Shown here piece by piece: positions 26,625 to 37,972 of a stretch of 64,000 bases of DNA. The notes below the pieces were generated by a model that was not told where the DNA came from, ran no database searches, and was given only the letters and a program-made list of their open reading frames with translations. The stretch spans positions 62,001 to 126,000 of the forward strand of contig REDI01000041.1 of assembly GCA_007693595.1 (NCBI GenBank), written 5' to 3'. The stretch comes from Deltaproteobacteria bacterium (lineage in GTDB: Bacteria; Myxococcota_A; UBA796; GCA-2862545). Position numbers and translations under genes: made by a program. Every line of letters begins with the position of its first letter. Position 1 is the stretch's first letter.

Positions 26625-27029
26625 TCAGCACCCCGAGGGGAGCGCTGAGAGATCGAGCACGATGGAGCCGCAGACGGTGGTGCTCTGCGGGGCGATGTTG
26701 CCCGTGATCGAGGCCGAGGGCTCGCGCCAGACGCTCGCCCCTCCTCCGTTGAGGACCGCGGCGCCCCCGTCGAGGATCCAGATCTCGGCCCCGCTCGCGT
26801 TCACGACCGCCTCGCCGCCGGACGTGACGATGATCCGGCGCTCCCCACCGTTGATCACCGCGCCGCCCGCGCCGCAGATCAGCAAATCCGCCGCGCCCGA
26901 GCCGATGACTTGGTCGTCCGTGAGCAGGGTGGCGCCTGCGTTGACCGAGATCTCGCAGAACTCTTGATCCACCGCATCGGTGCCGTCGCCGCACGCGAAG
27001 AACAACAAGAGGGGAAGCGTTCGGAACAT
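26625..27029 (-). CDS. Small lipoprotein with short beta-repeat region
   Basis: A 134-residue protein starting at the ATG at 27029, preceded by GGAGGACCCC. The signal peptide ends LLLFFACG (lipobox). The mature protein is made of short Gly/Ala/Asn-rich beta-type units (GGAAVLNGGGASVW, GGEAVVNASGAEIW), suggesting a small beta-helix or solenoid, with cysteines early and late in the chain. No family is recognised. The 212 bases between its stop and the RCC1 lipoprotein start contain no further gene that I can support. Confidence 0.7.
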   Translation of the reverse strand: MFRTLPLLLFFACGDGTDAVDQEFCEISVNAGATLLTDDQVIGSGAADLLICGAGGAVINGGERRIIVTSGGEAVVNASGAEIWILDGGAAVLNGGGASVWREPSASITGNIAPQSTTVCGSIVLDLSALPSGC

Positions 27030-27137
27030 CGGGGTCCTCCAAGGATGCTTAGGGAGTGGCGAGGGTCGGGAGGCGCCTAGAGGCACCGCCACCATCGAGC
27101 CGGGCGGTCGGCTCCTTCCAGGGCTCGGTGAGCGCGC

Positions 27138-29213
<2,076 letters not shown>

Positions 29214-29330
29214 TTACCGGGTTGGGCGTCGGATGGATCGGAGGGGAGGCGGCCCCCTGGCGCCGAGCCGGGTGAGGACCTGCTACAATCGGAGCCTCCA
29301 AGGAACCTACCACGCTGCTCGAGGCCATCG

Positions 29331-30512
29331 ATGAGTCCCGATCGCGATCGCATCAAAGCCCTGTACGACGCGGCGCCCTACCCCGAGGTGTTGCAGGGAC
29401 GGATGCGGCAGCCCATGCCGCTGCTCGATCACTGGATCAACGCCGCGTCTACACGCCGTCCTCTCGGCCCGGGCGCACGGATCCTGGTCGCGGGGTGTGG
29501 CTCTGGGGCCGAGGCTCTTCTGCTCAAGGACCTCTTTCCGGAGGCCTCGGTGGTCGGCCTCGACTTCAGCCCGCCCTCGATCGCCCGCGCCGAGTCGCAC
29601 GCGGCGTCCCGAGGCCTCGAGGTGCGCTTCGAGGTCGCTGATCTCATGGATCCGACCTGGGTGGGTGAGCACGAGCTCTTCGACTTCATTCTATGTAGAG
29701 GCGTCGCCGACTATGTGACGGATCCAGAACTCCTGCTCGTTCACCTCGGGCGCAGCCTGCGTCGGGGCGGGGTGGTGTATGTGATGGCGAACAGCCCACA
29801 CCACCCGGCGGGACGGATCCGTCAGGCTTTCGCGCGACTCGGCCTGGAGCCTGGTGCCTTCGACGACAGCCCCGAGCAGCGGAGGCTCTTGGGTACGATC
29901 GAGCAGATCATGGGCGACAGCGCGCGGCTGCAGGGCGTGGCCAAGGCCCCCAAGGCCTACCTCGACGTCGACATCTTCGCGCCGATCGCCCACCACGATC
30001 CACTCCAGACCTGGATCGATCGGGCTGGGGCGGCGGAGCTGGACTTCGCGGGCTCCACCGACGCACCGACGGGCGTGGCCTCCCTGACCGACGATCAGCT
30101 CGGGCCGCTCCTCGGACTGGATCGAGCCGCCCTCTCCTTGTGGTTTGCCGAACTCGCACCCCGGCCGGGGCTGAACATGCTCTTTGTGCGCGACGGGGCC
30201 GAGGCGCCGAACTTTCGTTCCCTCCGAGCTCTCTCGGACTGGCGACCCGTCCTTGACCCCTGCGTCGGGCAGCTGCCCGCCCTGGCGGGGGATCCGGCCG
30301 CCCCCCGACACCTCACCCTCCGCTTCGAGGGCTTGGCGGACTTGGTGATCTACTCTAGCGCCTTGGATCTCGAGGTCCTTCGTCGCTGCGACGGGCGGGC
30401 CTCGCTGGGTCGTGTCCTGGCCGAGCTCCCACCGCCCCCCGACCCTGCTTCCTTGATGTCCTCAATCTTTCGCGCTTATCACTATGGGATCCTCGCCGAT
30501 GCTCCAACCTAG
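29331..30512 (+). CDS. SAM-dependent class I methyltransferase
   Basis: A 393-residue protein. The Rossmann SAM-binding motif I is ILVAGCGSGAEALLL (51-65), followed by the acidic motif II (VVGLDFSPPSI) and motif IV (FDFILCRGVADYV). An extra C-terminal domain of about 180 residues ends in a segment resembling a PqqD/winged-helix tail (RRCDGRASLGRVLAELP). I use the ATG at 29331; the frame is open far upstream only because it runs antisense to the flavin oxidoreductase. It overlaps the next gene by 14 bases, so the two are probably one transcript. The substrate is unknown; modification of a peptide or small molecule is possible. Confidence 0.82.
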   Translation: MSPDRDRIKALYDAAPYPEVLQGRMRQPMPLLDHWINAASTRRPLGPGARILVAGCGSGAEALLLKDLFPEASVVGLDFSPPSIARAESHAASRGLEVRFEVADLMDPTWVGEHELFDFILCRGVADYVTDPELLLVHLGRSLRRGGVVYVMANSPHHPAGRIRQAFARLGLEPGAFDDSPEQRRLLGTIEQIMGDSARLQGVAKAPKAYLDVDIFAPIAHHDPLQTWIDRAGAAELDFAGSTDAPTGVASLTDDQLGPLLGLDRAALSLWFAELAPRPGLNMLFVRDGAEAPNFRSLRALSDWRPVLDPCVGQLPALAGDPAAPRHLTLRFEGLADLVIYSSALDLEVLRRCDGRASLGRVLAELPPPPDPASLMSSIFRAYHYGILADAPT

Positions 30513-31488
30513 ACCGACCCACCTCCTCCTCGATCCGGCCCTCTCGGCTCAGGGCTTCGCGACCCTCCAGCGCCTCGTGCGGGAACTCGGCGCCTACCGA
30601 ACCTACGTCGAGAAGCCGGTCCAGCAGGGTTTCGGCGTGGGACTCGTCCGCCGCCACGACGCGCTGCTCCACGAGATCCGCCGCAAGGTCGCCGAGGGGG
30701 CGGTCGAGTCCATGGAGGCCACCGCCGCCCGGACCAACCTCTTTCGAGGGATTCTGTTTGAGGCCGGACGGATCGCGGCCCCAGGGGTCGAAGAGATCTT
30801 GAACGAGCCTCGGTTTCTCGATGCGGCCCGCCAGATCTCGGGCTGCCCCGTGATCGAGCCGACCATGCTCTACGCTAACCTCATCCTGCCGGGTCAAGAG
30901 CTCATGGTCCACACCGACACGCCCGAGTTCTTCGGGCTCGCGAAGGACCGTGCGCCCGAGTGGCTGCTGGTCGTCATGCACCACTCGGGGCTGTTCGCTT
31001 CCGAGCGCATCGCGATCGCGGGCGGGGTGACCTTCTTGGGGTCTTGCGAGGCGGGGGCCTTCCGCTTCTGGCCAGCGGGGGCGGGTGAAGAGCGTCTTGC
31101 ACCGCGCGAGAATATCGCCATCAAGCTCGACGCCGATGTCACCTTTCATGGGGTCGCGCGGGTCGGCGGCTCCGACGCGCCGCCGCCTCCCGCTCGGCCT
31201 TCCATGCACCTGGTGCCCGAGGGGCAGGGGTGGGCGCTGCAGGACGGCGATCGGCGGGTCCACCGTTATGCCGCGGGCGAGGTGCGTGTCTCGACCCAGT
31301 GGAAGGCCCGCTGCTTCGCCTCGGAGGCCGAGCGGGAGCGTGCGCGGCAGGCGCCTGCCCTCGAGATCGACGAGGTTGTGGACCGGATCGAGGCAGACCT
31401 CCGGCAGCGGGGGGTGCTCACAGGCCCCCGGCCAGCGGATATGGAGTTGGCGATCCTGATGATCGACACGTATGTCCCCTTCCCTTGA
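30499..31488 (+). CDS. Putative 2-oxoglutarate/Fe(II)-type oxygenase
   Basis: A 329-residue protein I do not recognise as a named family, but with the metal triad pattern of 2OG-Fe(II) oxygenases: H138-x-D140 in LMVHTDTPEFFG and a distal His217 in VTFHGVARVGG, with a downstream Arg-containing strand (VRVSTQWKARCF) that could bind 2-oxoglutarate. The start overlaps the methyltransferase stop (ATG 30499, or 30484 for five more residues), indicating cotranslation. Together they could modify a common substrate. The assignment is tentative because the HxD...H pattern was read by eye. Confidence 0.6.
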   Translation: MLQPRPTHLLLDPALSAQGFATLQRLVRELGAYRTYVEKPVQQGFGVGLVRRHDALLHEIRRKVAEGAVESMEATAARTNLFRGILFEAGRIAAPGVEEILNEPRFLDAARQISGCPVIEPTMLYANLILPGQELMVHTDTPEFFGLAKDRAPEWLLVVMHHSGLFASERIAIAGGVTFLGSCEAGAFRFWPAGAGEERLAPRENIAIKLDADVTFHGVARVGGSDAPPPPARPSMHLVPEGQGWALQDGDRRVHRYAAGEVRVSTQWKARCFASEAERERARQAPALEIDEVVDRIEADLRQRGVLTGPRPADMELAILMIDTYVPFP

Positions 31489-31573
31489 GGCGAAGTGGGC
31501 GAGTCCGCCCCGACGTGGTCGGACTGGAGGGGGCGTTGCGTTATGGGGCGCCTATCCTCCAGGGAGTTCGGTC

Positions 31574-32224
<651 letters not shown>

Positions 32225-32241
32225 ATCCCGGCAGGTTGTCT

Positions 32242-33840
32242 ATGCCAATCCCCTCACGCCCCTGGTCCAAGCGCGTGCCCGACGTGTGTGCCTTCGATAC
32301 CATCGTCATCGGCTCGGGGATCGGAGGCATGACCACCGCCGCGCTGCTCGCCCGTGCCGGTCAGAAGGTCTTGGTGCTCGAGCAGCACTACGTGCCCGGC
32401 GGCTTCACCCACACGTTCCGCCGCAAGGGCTTCGTCTGGGATGTCGGCGTGCACCTCGTCGGCGAGATGAGCGAGAAGTCGCTGCCCGGCCGCCTGCTCT
32501 CGCACCTGACCGAAGGTCGCCTGGAATGGGCCGATGTCGGCCCGGTCTACGATACCTTTCACTTCCCCGATGACTTTTCCATCGCCTTCCCCGACAACCC
32601 CAAGGACTTCGCCGCGACCCTCAAGGCGGCCTTCCCCGACTCCAGCCCAGAGATCGATACCTACCTCGCCGAGGTCCGGGCTACCGTGCGCACCATGAAG
32701 AACTGGATGCTCGGTCGCGCCCTACCGGGTCGAGCGGGGCGGCTGCTGGGCGGGACCTTGGGGCGGGAAGCGGGGCGGCGCCTCGCGCAGCCCACGGAGC
32801 AGGTCCTTCGAGAGATGATCACCGATCCCAGGCTGCGCGCGGTGCTCACAGCGCAGTGGGGCTACCATGGTTCTCCCCCGTCCGAGGCGGCTTGGGCGCT
32901 CCAGGCTCTCATCGTCCGCCACTTCATGTACGGGGCCTCCTATCCCGTGGGTGGTGCGGCTCGGATCGCGCCGGCGCTGCTGCAAGGGGTCGCCGATCGG
33001 GGCGGATGGACGAGGATCTGCGCGGACGTCGATCAGATACTCCTCGACAAGGGGCGGGCGGTTGGCGTGCGGATGGTCGATGGCGAAGAGATCTACGCCC
33101 CGCGCGTGATCAGCGCCATCGGCGCCCACTCGACGGTCACCCGGCTGCTCCCAGAGGCAGCGCGAGGGGGCTGGGCTGCCCCCATCGAGCGGCTGGGTCC
33201 CTCGCCGGCTCACCTCTCGCTCTACTTGGGGTTCGAGGGGGACCTCGAGGCCGCTGGCGCCAGCCGATCGGCGGAGTGGTTCTATCAGACCTGGGACCAC
33301 GAGGGCGCGGTCTGGGAGGTCGATCCCGATCAGCCGGTTCCACCACCGCCGATCTTGTTCACCTCCTACCCGACCCTCAAGGACCCTGCGCACGACCCCG
33401 GCCCCAAGCAGCGCCACACGGGCGAGATCGTCACCTTCGTGCCCTTCGAGGCCTTCGATCGGTGGCGCGGCACCCCCTGGCGCAAGCGCGGGGCGGACTA
33501 CGAGGCCTTCAAGCAGCGCATGACCGACGCCATGCTCGAGGTGCTCTTTGCGCGTCACCCCGCCATGCGCGACCTGCTCGTGCACGCGGAGCTGGGCACC
33601 CCGCTCTCGACCGACCTCTTCGCCCGGCCTTATCGTGGGGCCATCTATGGCCTCGCCGGCGTGCCCGAGCGGTTCGGTACGCAGGCCCTCCGTCCTCAGA
33701 CCCCCATCCCCGGTCTGTACCTCTCGGGCAGCGACGTCTTCGTCTGCGGCGTGGTTGGCGCCATGATCGGTGGAGTCCTCGCGGCGATGGCGGTCAGTCC
33801 CTACAAGGTCCTCCGGGAGCTGCGCGAGGTCTCGGCCTAG
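32242..33840 (+). CDS. FAD-dependent phytoene desaturase / retinol-saturase-like oxidoreductase
   Basis: A 532-residue flavoprotein of the CrtI/RetSat superfamily. The N-terminal dinucleotide-binding fold reads FDTIVIGSGIGGMTTAALLA (about 18-37), followed by VLVLEQHYVPGGFTHTF. The C-terminal FAD-binding signature LYLSGSDVFVCGVVGAMIGG is near 493-512. The family saturates or isomerises conjugated double bonds in carotenoids, retinoids or related lipids. The ATG at 32242 is the first that leads into the fold. It lies 17 bases after the collagen-like gene and could share its transcript with the methyltransferase and oxygenase genes. The substrate is unknown. Confidence 0.85.
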   Translation: MPIPSRPWSKRVPDVCAFDTIVIGSGIGGMTTAALLARAGQKVLVLEQHYVPGGFTHTFRRKGFVWDVGVHLVGEMSEKSLPGRLLSHLTEGRLEWADVGPVYDTFHFPDDFSIAFPDNPKDFAATLKAAFPDSSPEIDTYLAEVRATVRTMKNWMLGRALPGRAGRLLGGTLGREAGRRLAQPTEQVLREMITDPRLRAVLTAQWGYHGSPPSEAAWALQALIVRHFMYGASYPVGGAARIAPALLQGVADRGGWTRICADVDQILLDKGRAVGVRMVDGEEIYAPRVISAIGAHSTVTRLLPEAARGGWAAPIERLGPSPAHLSLYLGFEGDLEAAGASRSAEWFYQTWDHEGAVWEVDPDQPVPPPPILFTSYPTLKDPAHDPGPKQRHTGEIVTFVPFEAFDRWRGTPWRKRGADYEAFKQRMTDAMLEVLFARHPAMRDLLVHAELGTPLSTDLFARPYRGAIYGLAGVPERFGTQALRPQTPIPGLYLSGSDVFVCGVVGAMIGGVLAAMAVSPYKVLRELREVSA

Positions 33841-33903
33841 TCCGTCCGCCCTGGGACGCCACAAGGACGCGAGCACCACGCTCCATCAGACGAGGATTCC
33901 ACC

Positions 33904-35211
33904 TCAGCGCGGATCGAGGATCCGACCCATGAAGAGCCAGGCGCCGGTCTGCTGGTCGCGGAGCCCCATCCAGAAGGGGCGGTCGGCGCGGACCACGGTG
34001 GGGGGCTCCGGCGCACCGCCTGCGCTGCGCACCCCGACCACGACCGCCGTCGCAGCCGCGGCTTCCGTGCCCTCTTCATCGAGCTCGAGGAAGGCTTTGT
34101 GCAGGATCTCATCGATCTGCATCGGGGAGCCACCGCTGATATTCGAAAAGTCGGCCGAGTCTCCCATGGCGATCCCCATGCCTAGCTCGGTCATGGGCTG
34201 GATGAGGCTCTCGCTGGTCTCGAGCCTGAGGCGTGGAAAGTAGAGCTCGACCGGCCGGGGGCGCGCGCTGGTGAGCCACTGGTCGAGGAGCTCGGGGGAG
34301 AGCGCGGACTCGAGCGGAGAGAGCCCATCGCGCTCGCTCGGGATCAGCGCGACCATCTCGACGCCGTCGCCATCGTAGGGCAGCGCGATGAGCGTGACGC
34401 CCTGTTCATGGTGGGAGGTGACCGCGCCGGTCAGGGTCATCATCGGCGTGTCGACCGAGGAGCCGTCGAGGAGCCAGAAGGGCGAGGGCCGGGTCTTGTC
34501 TTTGTCGAACTGGATCTTCCAGGTGCCCTTGAAGTAGACGGCGTTCGTCAACACGACGCGCGTGTCGCCATCGAGCACACCATCGGGGATGAGGTCCGTG
34601 ATCCGGCTGTTGGTCTGCTGCTCGACCCACTGATTGATCGGCTGGTTTGCAGAGGGATCGTTGAAGTCTGCGCGCCCGATGCCCGCACCGTAGCGCTCGG
34701 TGAGGAGGGTGGAGAAGGGCTCCAGCACTTCGAAGCCCGCTTGGAGCCAGACCCGGTTCGCTACCGAGAGCTCGTGGGCCTGATTCGGTTGGTTCCAGCT
34801 TCGGATCATGGCGCCGAAGCTCTCGTGGGCGCCCGCTTCGGGCAGGTGCAGGGTCGAGCGCATGGCGGTCAGGGTGTCGCCCGCAGCCCCCGCGCTGGTC
34901 ATGGTGAGCGCCACCGCCACGCTGGCAGGCGAGAAAAAGAGGTTCTCATTGGGCTTGGACGCAGCGAGCGTTCGATGAAGATCCAGGCCCAGTCGGTTGC
35001 TCGCCGGAACGGCCTTCGCGATGGCGCCGTCGAGGCTCGGGCCAAGACTCGGGCCGGCCTTGGGGGTCGAGAGGGCCTGTGGCCTCTCCTTGGCCTTGTC
35101 GGCTTCGAGGGCCTCGCGCTCCATCGCGACGGCCTCGGACATAGAGTCGGGGTTAGCGCGCTGGCTACAGGCCATCGAAAGAAGGAGGAGGAAGAGCGAT
35201 GATCGTTGCAT
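33904..35211 (-). CDS. Serpin (serine protease inhibitor), secreted
   Basis: A 435-residue serpin with a lipoprotein-type signal (LFLLLLSMACS), a charged linker (about 20-65) and then the full serpin fold. The inhibitory hinge EEGTEAAAATAVVV is intact, with the small residues required for loop insertion. Counting from hinge Gly as P15 puts Arg395 at P1 and Ser at P1' (codon 34027-34029). The shutter region NLFFSPASVAVAL and the C-terminal RPFWMGLRDQQTGAWLFMGRI also match. It should trap a trypsin-like serine protease, or possibly a cysteine protease, outside the cell or in the envelope. It is convergent with the FAD oxidoreductase. Confidence 0.93.
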   Translation of the reverse strand: MQRSSLFLLLLSMACSQRANPDSMSEAVAMEREALEADKAKERPQALSTPKAGPSLGPSLDGAIAKAVPASNRLGLDLHRTLAASKPNENLFFSPASVAVALTMTSAGAAGDTLTAMRSTLHLPEAGAHESFGAMIRSWNQPNQAHELSVANRVWLQAGFEVLEPFSTLLTERYGAGIGRADFNDPSANQPINQWVEQQTNSRITDLIPDGVLDGDTRVVLTNAVYFKGTWKIQFDKDKTRPSPFWLLDGSSVDTPMMTLTGAVTSHHEQGVTLIALPYDGDGVEMVALIPSERDGLSPLESALSPELLDQWLTSARPRPVELYFPRLRLETSESLIQPMTELGMGIAMGDSADFSNISGGSPMQIDEILHKAFLELDEEGTEAAAATAVVVGVRSAGGAPEPPTVVRADRPFWMGLRDQQTGAWLFMGRILDPR

Positions 35212-35258
35212 CTAGGCGTCCTGGCACTGGAGGTTCGAGACTGACTTCAAGCCGTAGC

Positions 35259-36692
35259 CTAGAAGATGAAGCCCATGCCGACCTCGACCCGATCGCCTTC
35301 CTGCACCATGCCATCGCCGACCGAGCGGTTGTGCCTCAGTTGGTAGTTGGCCTTGAAGACAAGGTTCTTGCGGGTGTTGAAGTTGGCGCCCATGGTGAGC
35401 ACATCGAGGTTGCTCCGGAACATCGGGGTGTCTGGCCCGACGAGGTCGAGCAGCCGTCCGTCGACCCGTGCATGGGTGTCGAGGCGCTCATAGCGCAAGA
35501 AAAGCGGGAGGCGCATCTCGTTGGCGCGGTGGAAGAACGAGCCGCCCTCACGCTCCTCACGACCTCGGAGCAGAGGCAAGATGTCCCACCCGGCCTCGAG
35601 GTAGGCCCCGTAGACTCGATTACCGAGGATCTGGGCTCCGTCGTGCCCTGCGGTGCGGGTCAGGTCGAACATCATGTCGGTCTGCCCCATGCTCCCCAAG
35701 ACACCGAGGGCGTTGAGCGAGAAGTCGCCATGCTCGTAGCGTGCGTTGAGCGAGGCCATCGTGGTCGGCGCGCGGACGATCTTGGTGGACCCCTCGACGT
35801 CGACCTCGCCCCGGCTGCCGCTCTCCATGTAGAGGCCGGCGACGCTGAGATCGAGGTGATCGATGGGGCTGACGTTGAACTGGCCCGCTACGGCGGGCGT
35901 GTTGAAGTTGAAGCGCGGGTGCCGACCCTGGCGAACCCAGGAGGCGCCGAGCAGCTCGGTGCCGTCGACCCCCTGGAAGCCATGGACCATCCAGCTGGCC
36001 CGCTCGCCCACTTTGCCGTAGACCTGTACGCCCAACTCGATCCACTGCGAGGGGATGATCAGCCGCTCGACCTCGGGGCGGTTGACCGAGTAGAACAGGA
36101 TCGGCTCGTCGTTGTTGTTGACGTAGCCGATCGGCACCTGGCTGAAGCCGACCCGCACGTTGAAGGGCTTGCTGATCACGAAGTCGACGAAGACTTCGGG
36201 GAAGATCTCGTAGTCGGCCTCGTGGAGGCCGTCGTGGTAGAGCTCGGCGAAGAACTCGGCGAAGACGACCATCCAAGGGGTGACTCGGTAGGCTCCATAG
36301 ACGACGAAGCGGTAGAGGTTGGTGTTGTAGAGCTCGAGGTCGCCGCTCGCCCGGTTCTTGTCGCCCAAGTACCCATTGTAGGAGATCTCGCCGAAGCCCG
36401 AGATCGCGTACCGTCGCTCCGAGAAGTAGATCTTCGACGCCGCTGGCGGCAGCCCGGGCCACTGCAGGTAGGTGAGCTCCTCGATGAGCCCTTCCTTTTC
36501 TTTCTCCGTGTCGGGCAGGTGCACGCCGACATCGTCTGGATCGCGCTCCGCAGCGGCGACGGCATCCGCCTCGTCATCGGCGGGGGTTGCGCTGGAGTCT
36601 GAAGCCTCGGCGGCTTCCTCGGACTCGGGGCGGTCCGCGAAGGCCGGAGGAGCGAGCAGAAGGAGCGCGAGGGGGCTCACGAAGTGGCGCAT
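35259..36692 (-). CDS. Outer-membrane porin-like beta-barrel protein
   Basis: A 477-residue protein with a cleavable signal peptide (LALLLLAPPAFA), an acidic Glu/Asp/Ala-rich N-terminal region (about 20-60) and then a long series of amphipathic beta strands ending in the terminal aromatic pattern VGMGFIF, typical of outer-membrane barrels. The strand content resembles phosphate-selective porin O/P-type proteins, but I cannot name a substrate. A consensus sigma-54 promoter precedes it and gives a leader of about 28 bases, so expression is probably activator-dependent. It lies just upstream of the serpin on the same strand (47-base gap), and the two may be cotranscribed. Confidence 0.8.
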   Translation of the reverse strand: MRHFVSPLALLLLAPPAFADRPESEEAAEASDSSATPADDEADAVAAAERDPDDVGVHLPDTEKEKEGLIEELTYLQWPGLPPAASKIYFSERRYAISGFGEISYNGYLGDKNRASGDLELYNTNLYRFVVYGAYRVTPWMVVFAEFFAELYHDGLHEADYEIFPEVFVDFVISKPFNVRVGFSQVPIGYVNNNDEPILFYSVNRPEVERLIIPSQWIELGVQVYGKVGERASWMVHGFQGVDGTELLGASWVRQGRHPRFNFNTPAVAGQFNVSPIDHLDLSVAGLYMESGSRGEVDVEGSTKIVRAPTTMASLNARYEHGDFSLNALGVLGSMGQTDMMFDLTRTAGHDGAQILGNRVYGAYLEAGWDILPLLRGREEREGGSFFHRANEMRLPLFLRYERLDTHARVDGRLLDLVGPDTPMFRSNLDVLTMGANFNTRKNLVFKANYQLRHNRSVGDGMVQEGDRVEVGMGFIF

Positions 36693-36730
36693 GGGGGTCC
36701 ATGGGTAGAGAGGGGCATCCAGCCGGGGCG

Positions 36731-36746
36731 TGCAAACCTCGTGCCA
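36731..36746 (-). promoter_or_regulatory. Sigma-54 promoter of the porin gene
   Basis: On the minus strand, TGGCACG (36746-36740), four bases AGGT, then TTGCA (36735-36731), an exact match to the sigma-54 consensus. The predicted transcription start near 36720 is 28 bases from the ATG at 36692. The activator and its binding site cannot be named. Confidence 0.85.
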
Positions 36747-36852
36747 TGTCTACGTTGCGGTTGAAATCGTAGAACCTTGGCCACCCGGGTTGGCACTGTG
36801 ATCAGAGCGCTCACCCCGAGGCGAAATGTCACACTGGAGACGAAGCCTCGGT

Positions 36853-37701
36853 CTAGGCGGGGGCGCTGCGGAAGAAGGCGGCGATGGCTTCGGCCACGCG
36901 ATCGGGCGCATCTTCTTGAAGAAAGTGCCCCAGATCGGGCCACGCCGTAGATTGGGCGTGGGGGTAGCGATCGCGCAGACGCGCCATGGTCTTTTCGACG
37001 TCGGGCAGGATCCAGTCCTTTGTGCCGTAGAGGAGCTGGAGCGGCACCCCGGCGATCCGGTCGAGGCGGTCGGGGAGCTGGCGGAGGCTGTTGGGGTCGA
37101 AGCAGCGGGCGGCGTGGATGAAGCGTGCGCGGTGGGCCGGGTCCGCGAAGGGCTGCGCGTAGGCCGCGAGGGCCTCGGGCTCGATCCGTCGTGAGCGGAC
37201 CCCGATCCGAAAGCCTGCTCGAACCGAGGCCCTATTCATCACGAAGGCCTCGGCACCCGGAAGCCGAACACTGGCGAAGAAGGCCCGTGCACCCCAGGAG
37301 AGCTCTGGGAACACCAACGTGTTGAGCAAGCAGATGCGCGCGATGCGGCCTGGCCAGCGGCTCGCCCAGTGCAGCCCGATGGGTCCGCCTGCGTCGTGAA
37401 CACACAGCCCGGTGCTGGAGATCTGTAGGGAATCCAGCACCTCATCGATGAGATCAGCGTAGGCGTCGAGCTCCCAGGTAAAGTCTGCCGGCATCCGGGT
37501 GGCTCCCGAGGCGGGAAGATCCAGGGCGACCACGCGATGCGTCGGCGCGAGGGCCCGCATAGCGTGTCGCCAGAGGAAGGCCTGAGCCGGCCAGCCGTGC
37601 ACGAAGAAGACGCAGGGGCCTTCGCCAGCCGAGAGGAGGTGCACCGAGGCGCCGCTGGGGAGCTCGATCTGGGTGGAGTTCAGGCCATCGAGTAGAGACA
37701 T
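36853..37701 (-). CDS. Alpha/beta hydrolase, haloalkane-dehalogenase-like
   Basis: A 282-residue alpha/beta hydrolase. The oxyanion motif is HGWPAQ (35-40). The nucleophile elbow reads VHDAGGPIG, placing Asp103 where dehalogenases and epoxide hydrolases carry their nucleophile, rather than Ser as in esterases. The catalytic His is in PDLGHFLQEDAP near the C-terminus. The enzyme therefore probably acts on halogenated alkanes or epoxides, although many such sequences have untested substrates. The ATG at 37701 opens the conserved N-terminus. The 271-base AT-richer spacer upstream contains a CTGAGTTCAG palindrome and the promoter of the divergent giant gene. Confidence 0.85.
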   Translation of the reverse strand: MSLLDGLNSTQIELPSGASVHLLSAGEGPCVFFVHGWPAQAFLWRHAMRALAPTHRVVALDLPASGATRMPADFTWELDAYADLIDEVLDSLQISSTGLCVHDAGGPIGLHWASRWPGRIARICLLNTLVFPELSWGARAFFASVRLPGAEAFVMNRASVRAGFRIGVRSRRIEPEALAAYAQPFADPAHRARFIHAARCFDPNSLRQLPDRLDRIAGVPLQLLYGTKDWILPDVEKTMARLRDRYPHAQSTAWPDLGHFLQEDAPDRVAEAIAAFFRSAPA

Positions 37702-37911
37702 TCATGGCTCCCAGAGCGTTGAAGACGGAGAATAACCTGAGTTCAGATGCGTGTTATGGTTAATCAAAAGGTGGCCGTCTCCTTCCTGAGACTGGAGCGT
37801 TAGTCTAGCGGGATAGGGGGGCGTGGCTCCTACGAGCCATGGTGGTTGGAGCTTATGGCGCATCAGCCTTGAAGAATTGGAGAATAGTGGTGCTTGAATA
37901 GGGATTTTAAC

Positions 37912-37941
37912 TTGACTTAAAATCTGTAGCCAGCCTATGAT
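37912..37941 (+). promoter_or_regulatory. Sigma-70-type promoter of the giant protein gene
   Basis: TTGACT (37912-37917), an 18-base spacer, and TATGAT (37936-37941), both near consensus, in an AT-rich patch. The predicted start of transcription is near 37948. This excludes the ATG at 37937, which lies inside the -10 element, as the translation start and favours 37973 (or 37961). Confidence 0.65.
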
Positions 37942-37972
37942 GGGGTGCCCCCCCCCAACAATGGATTGTGTC

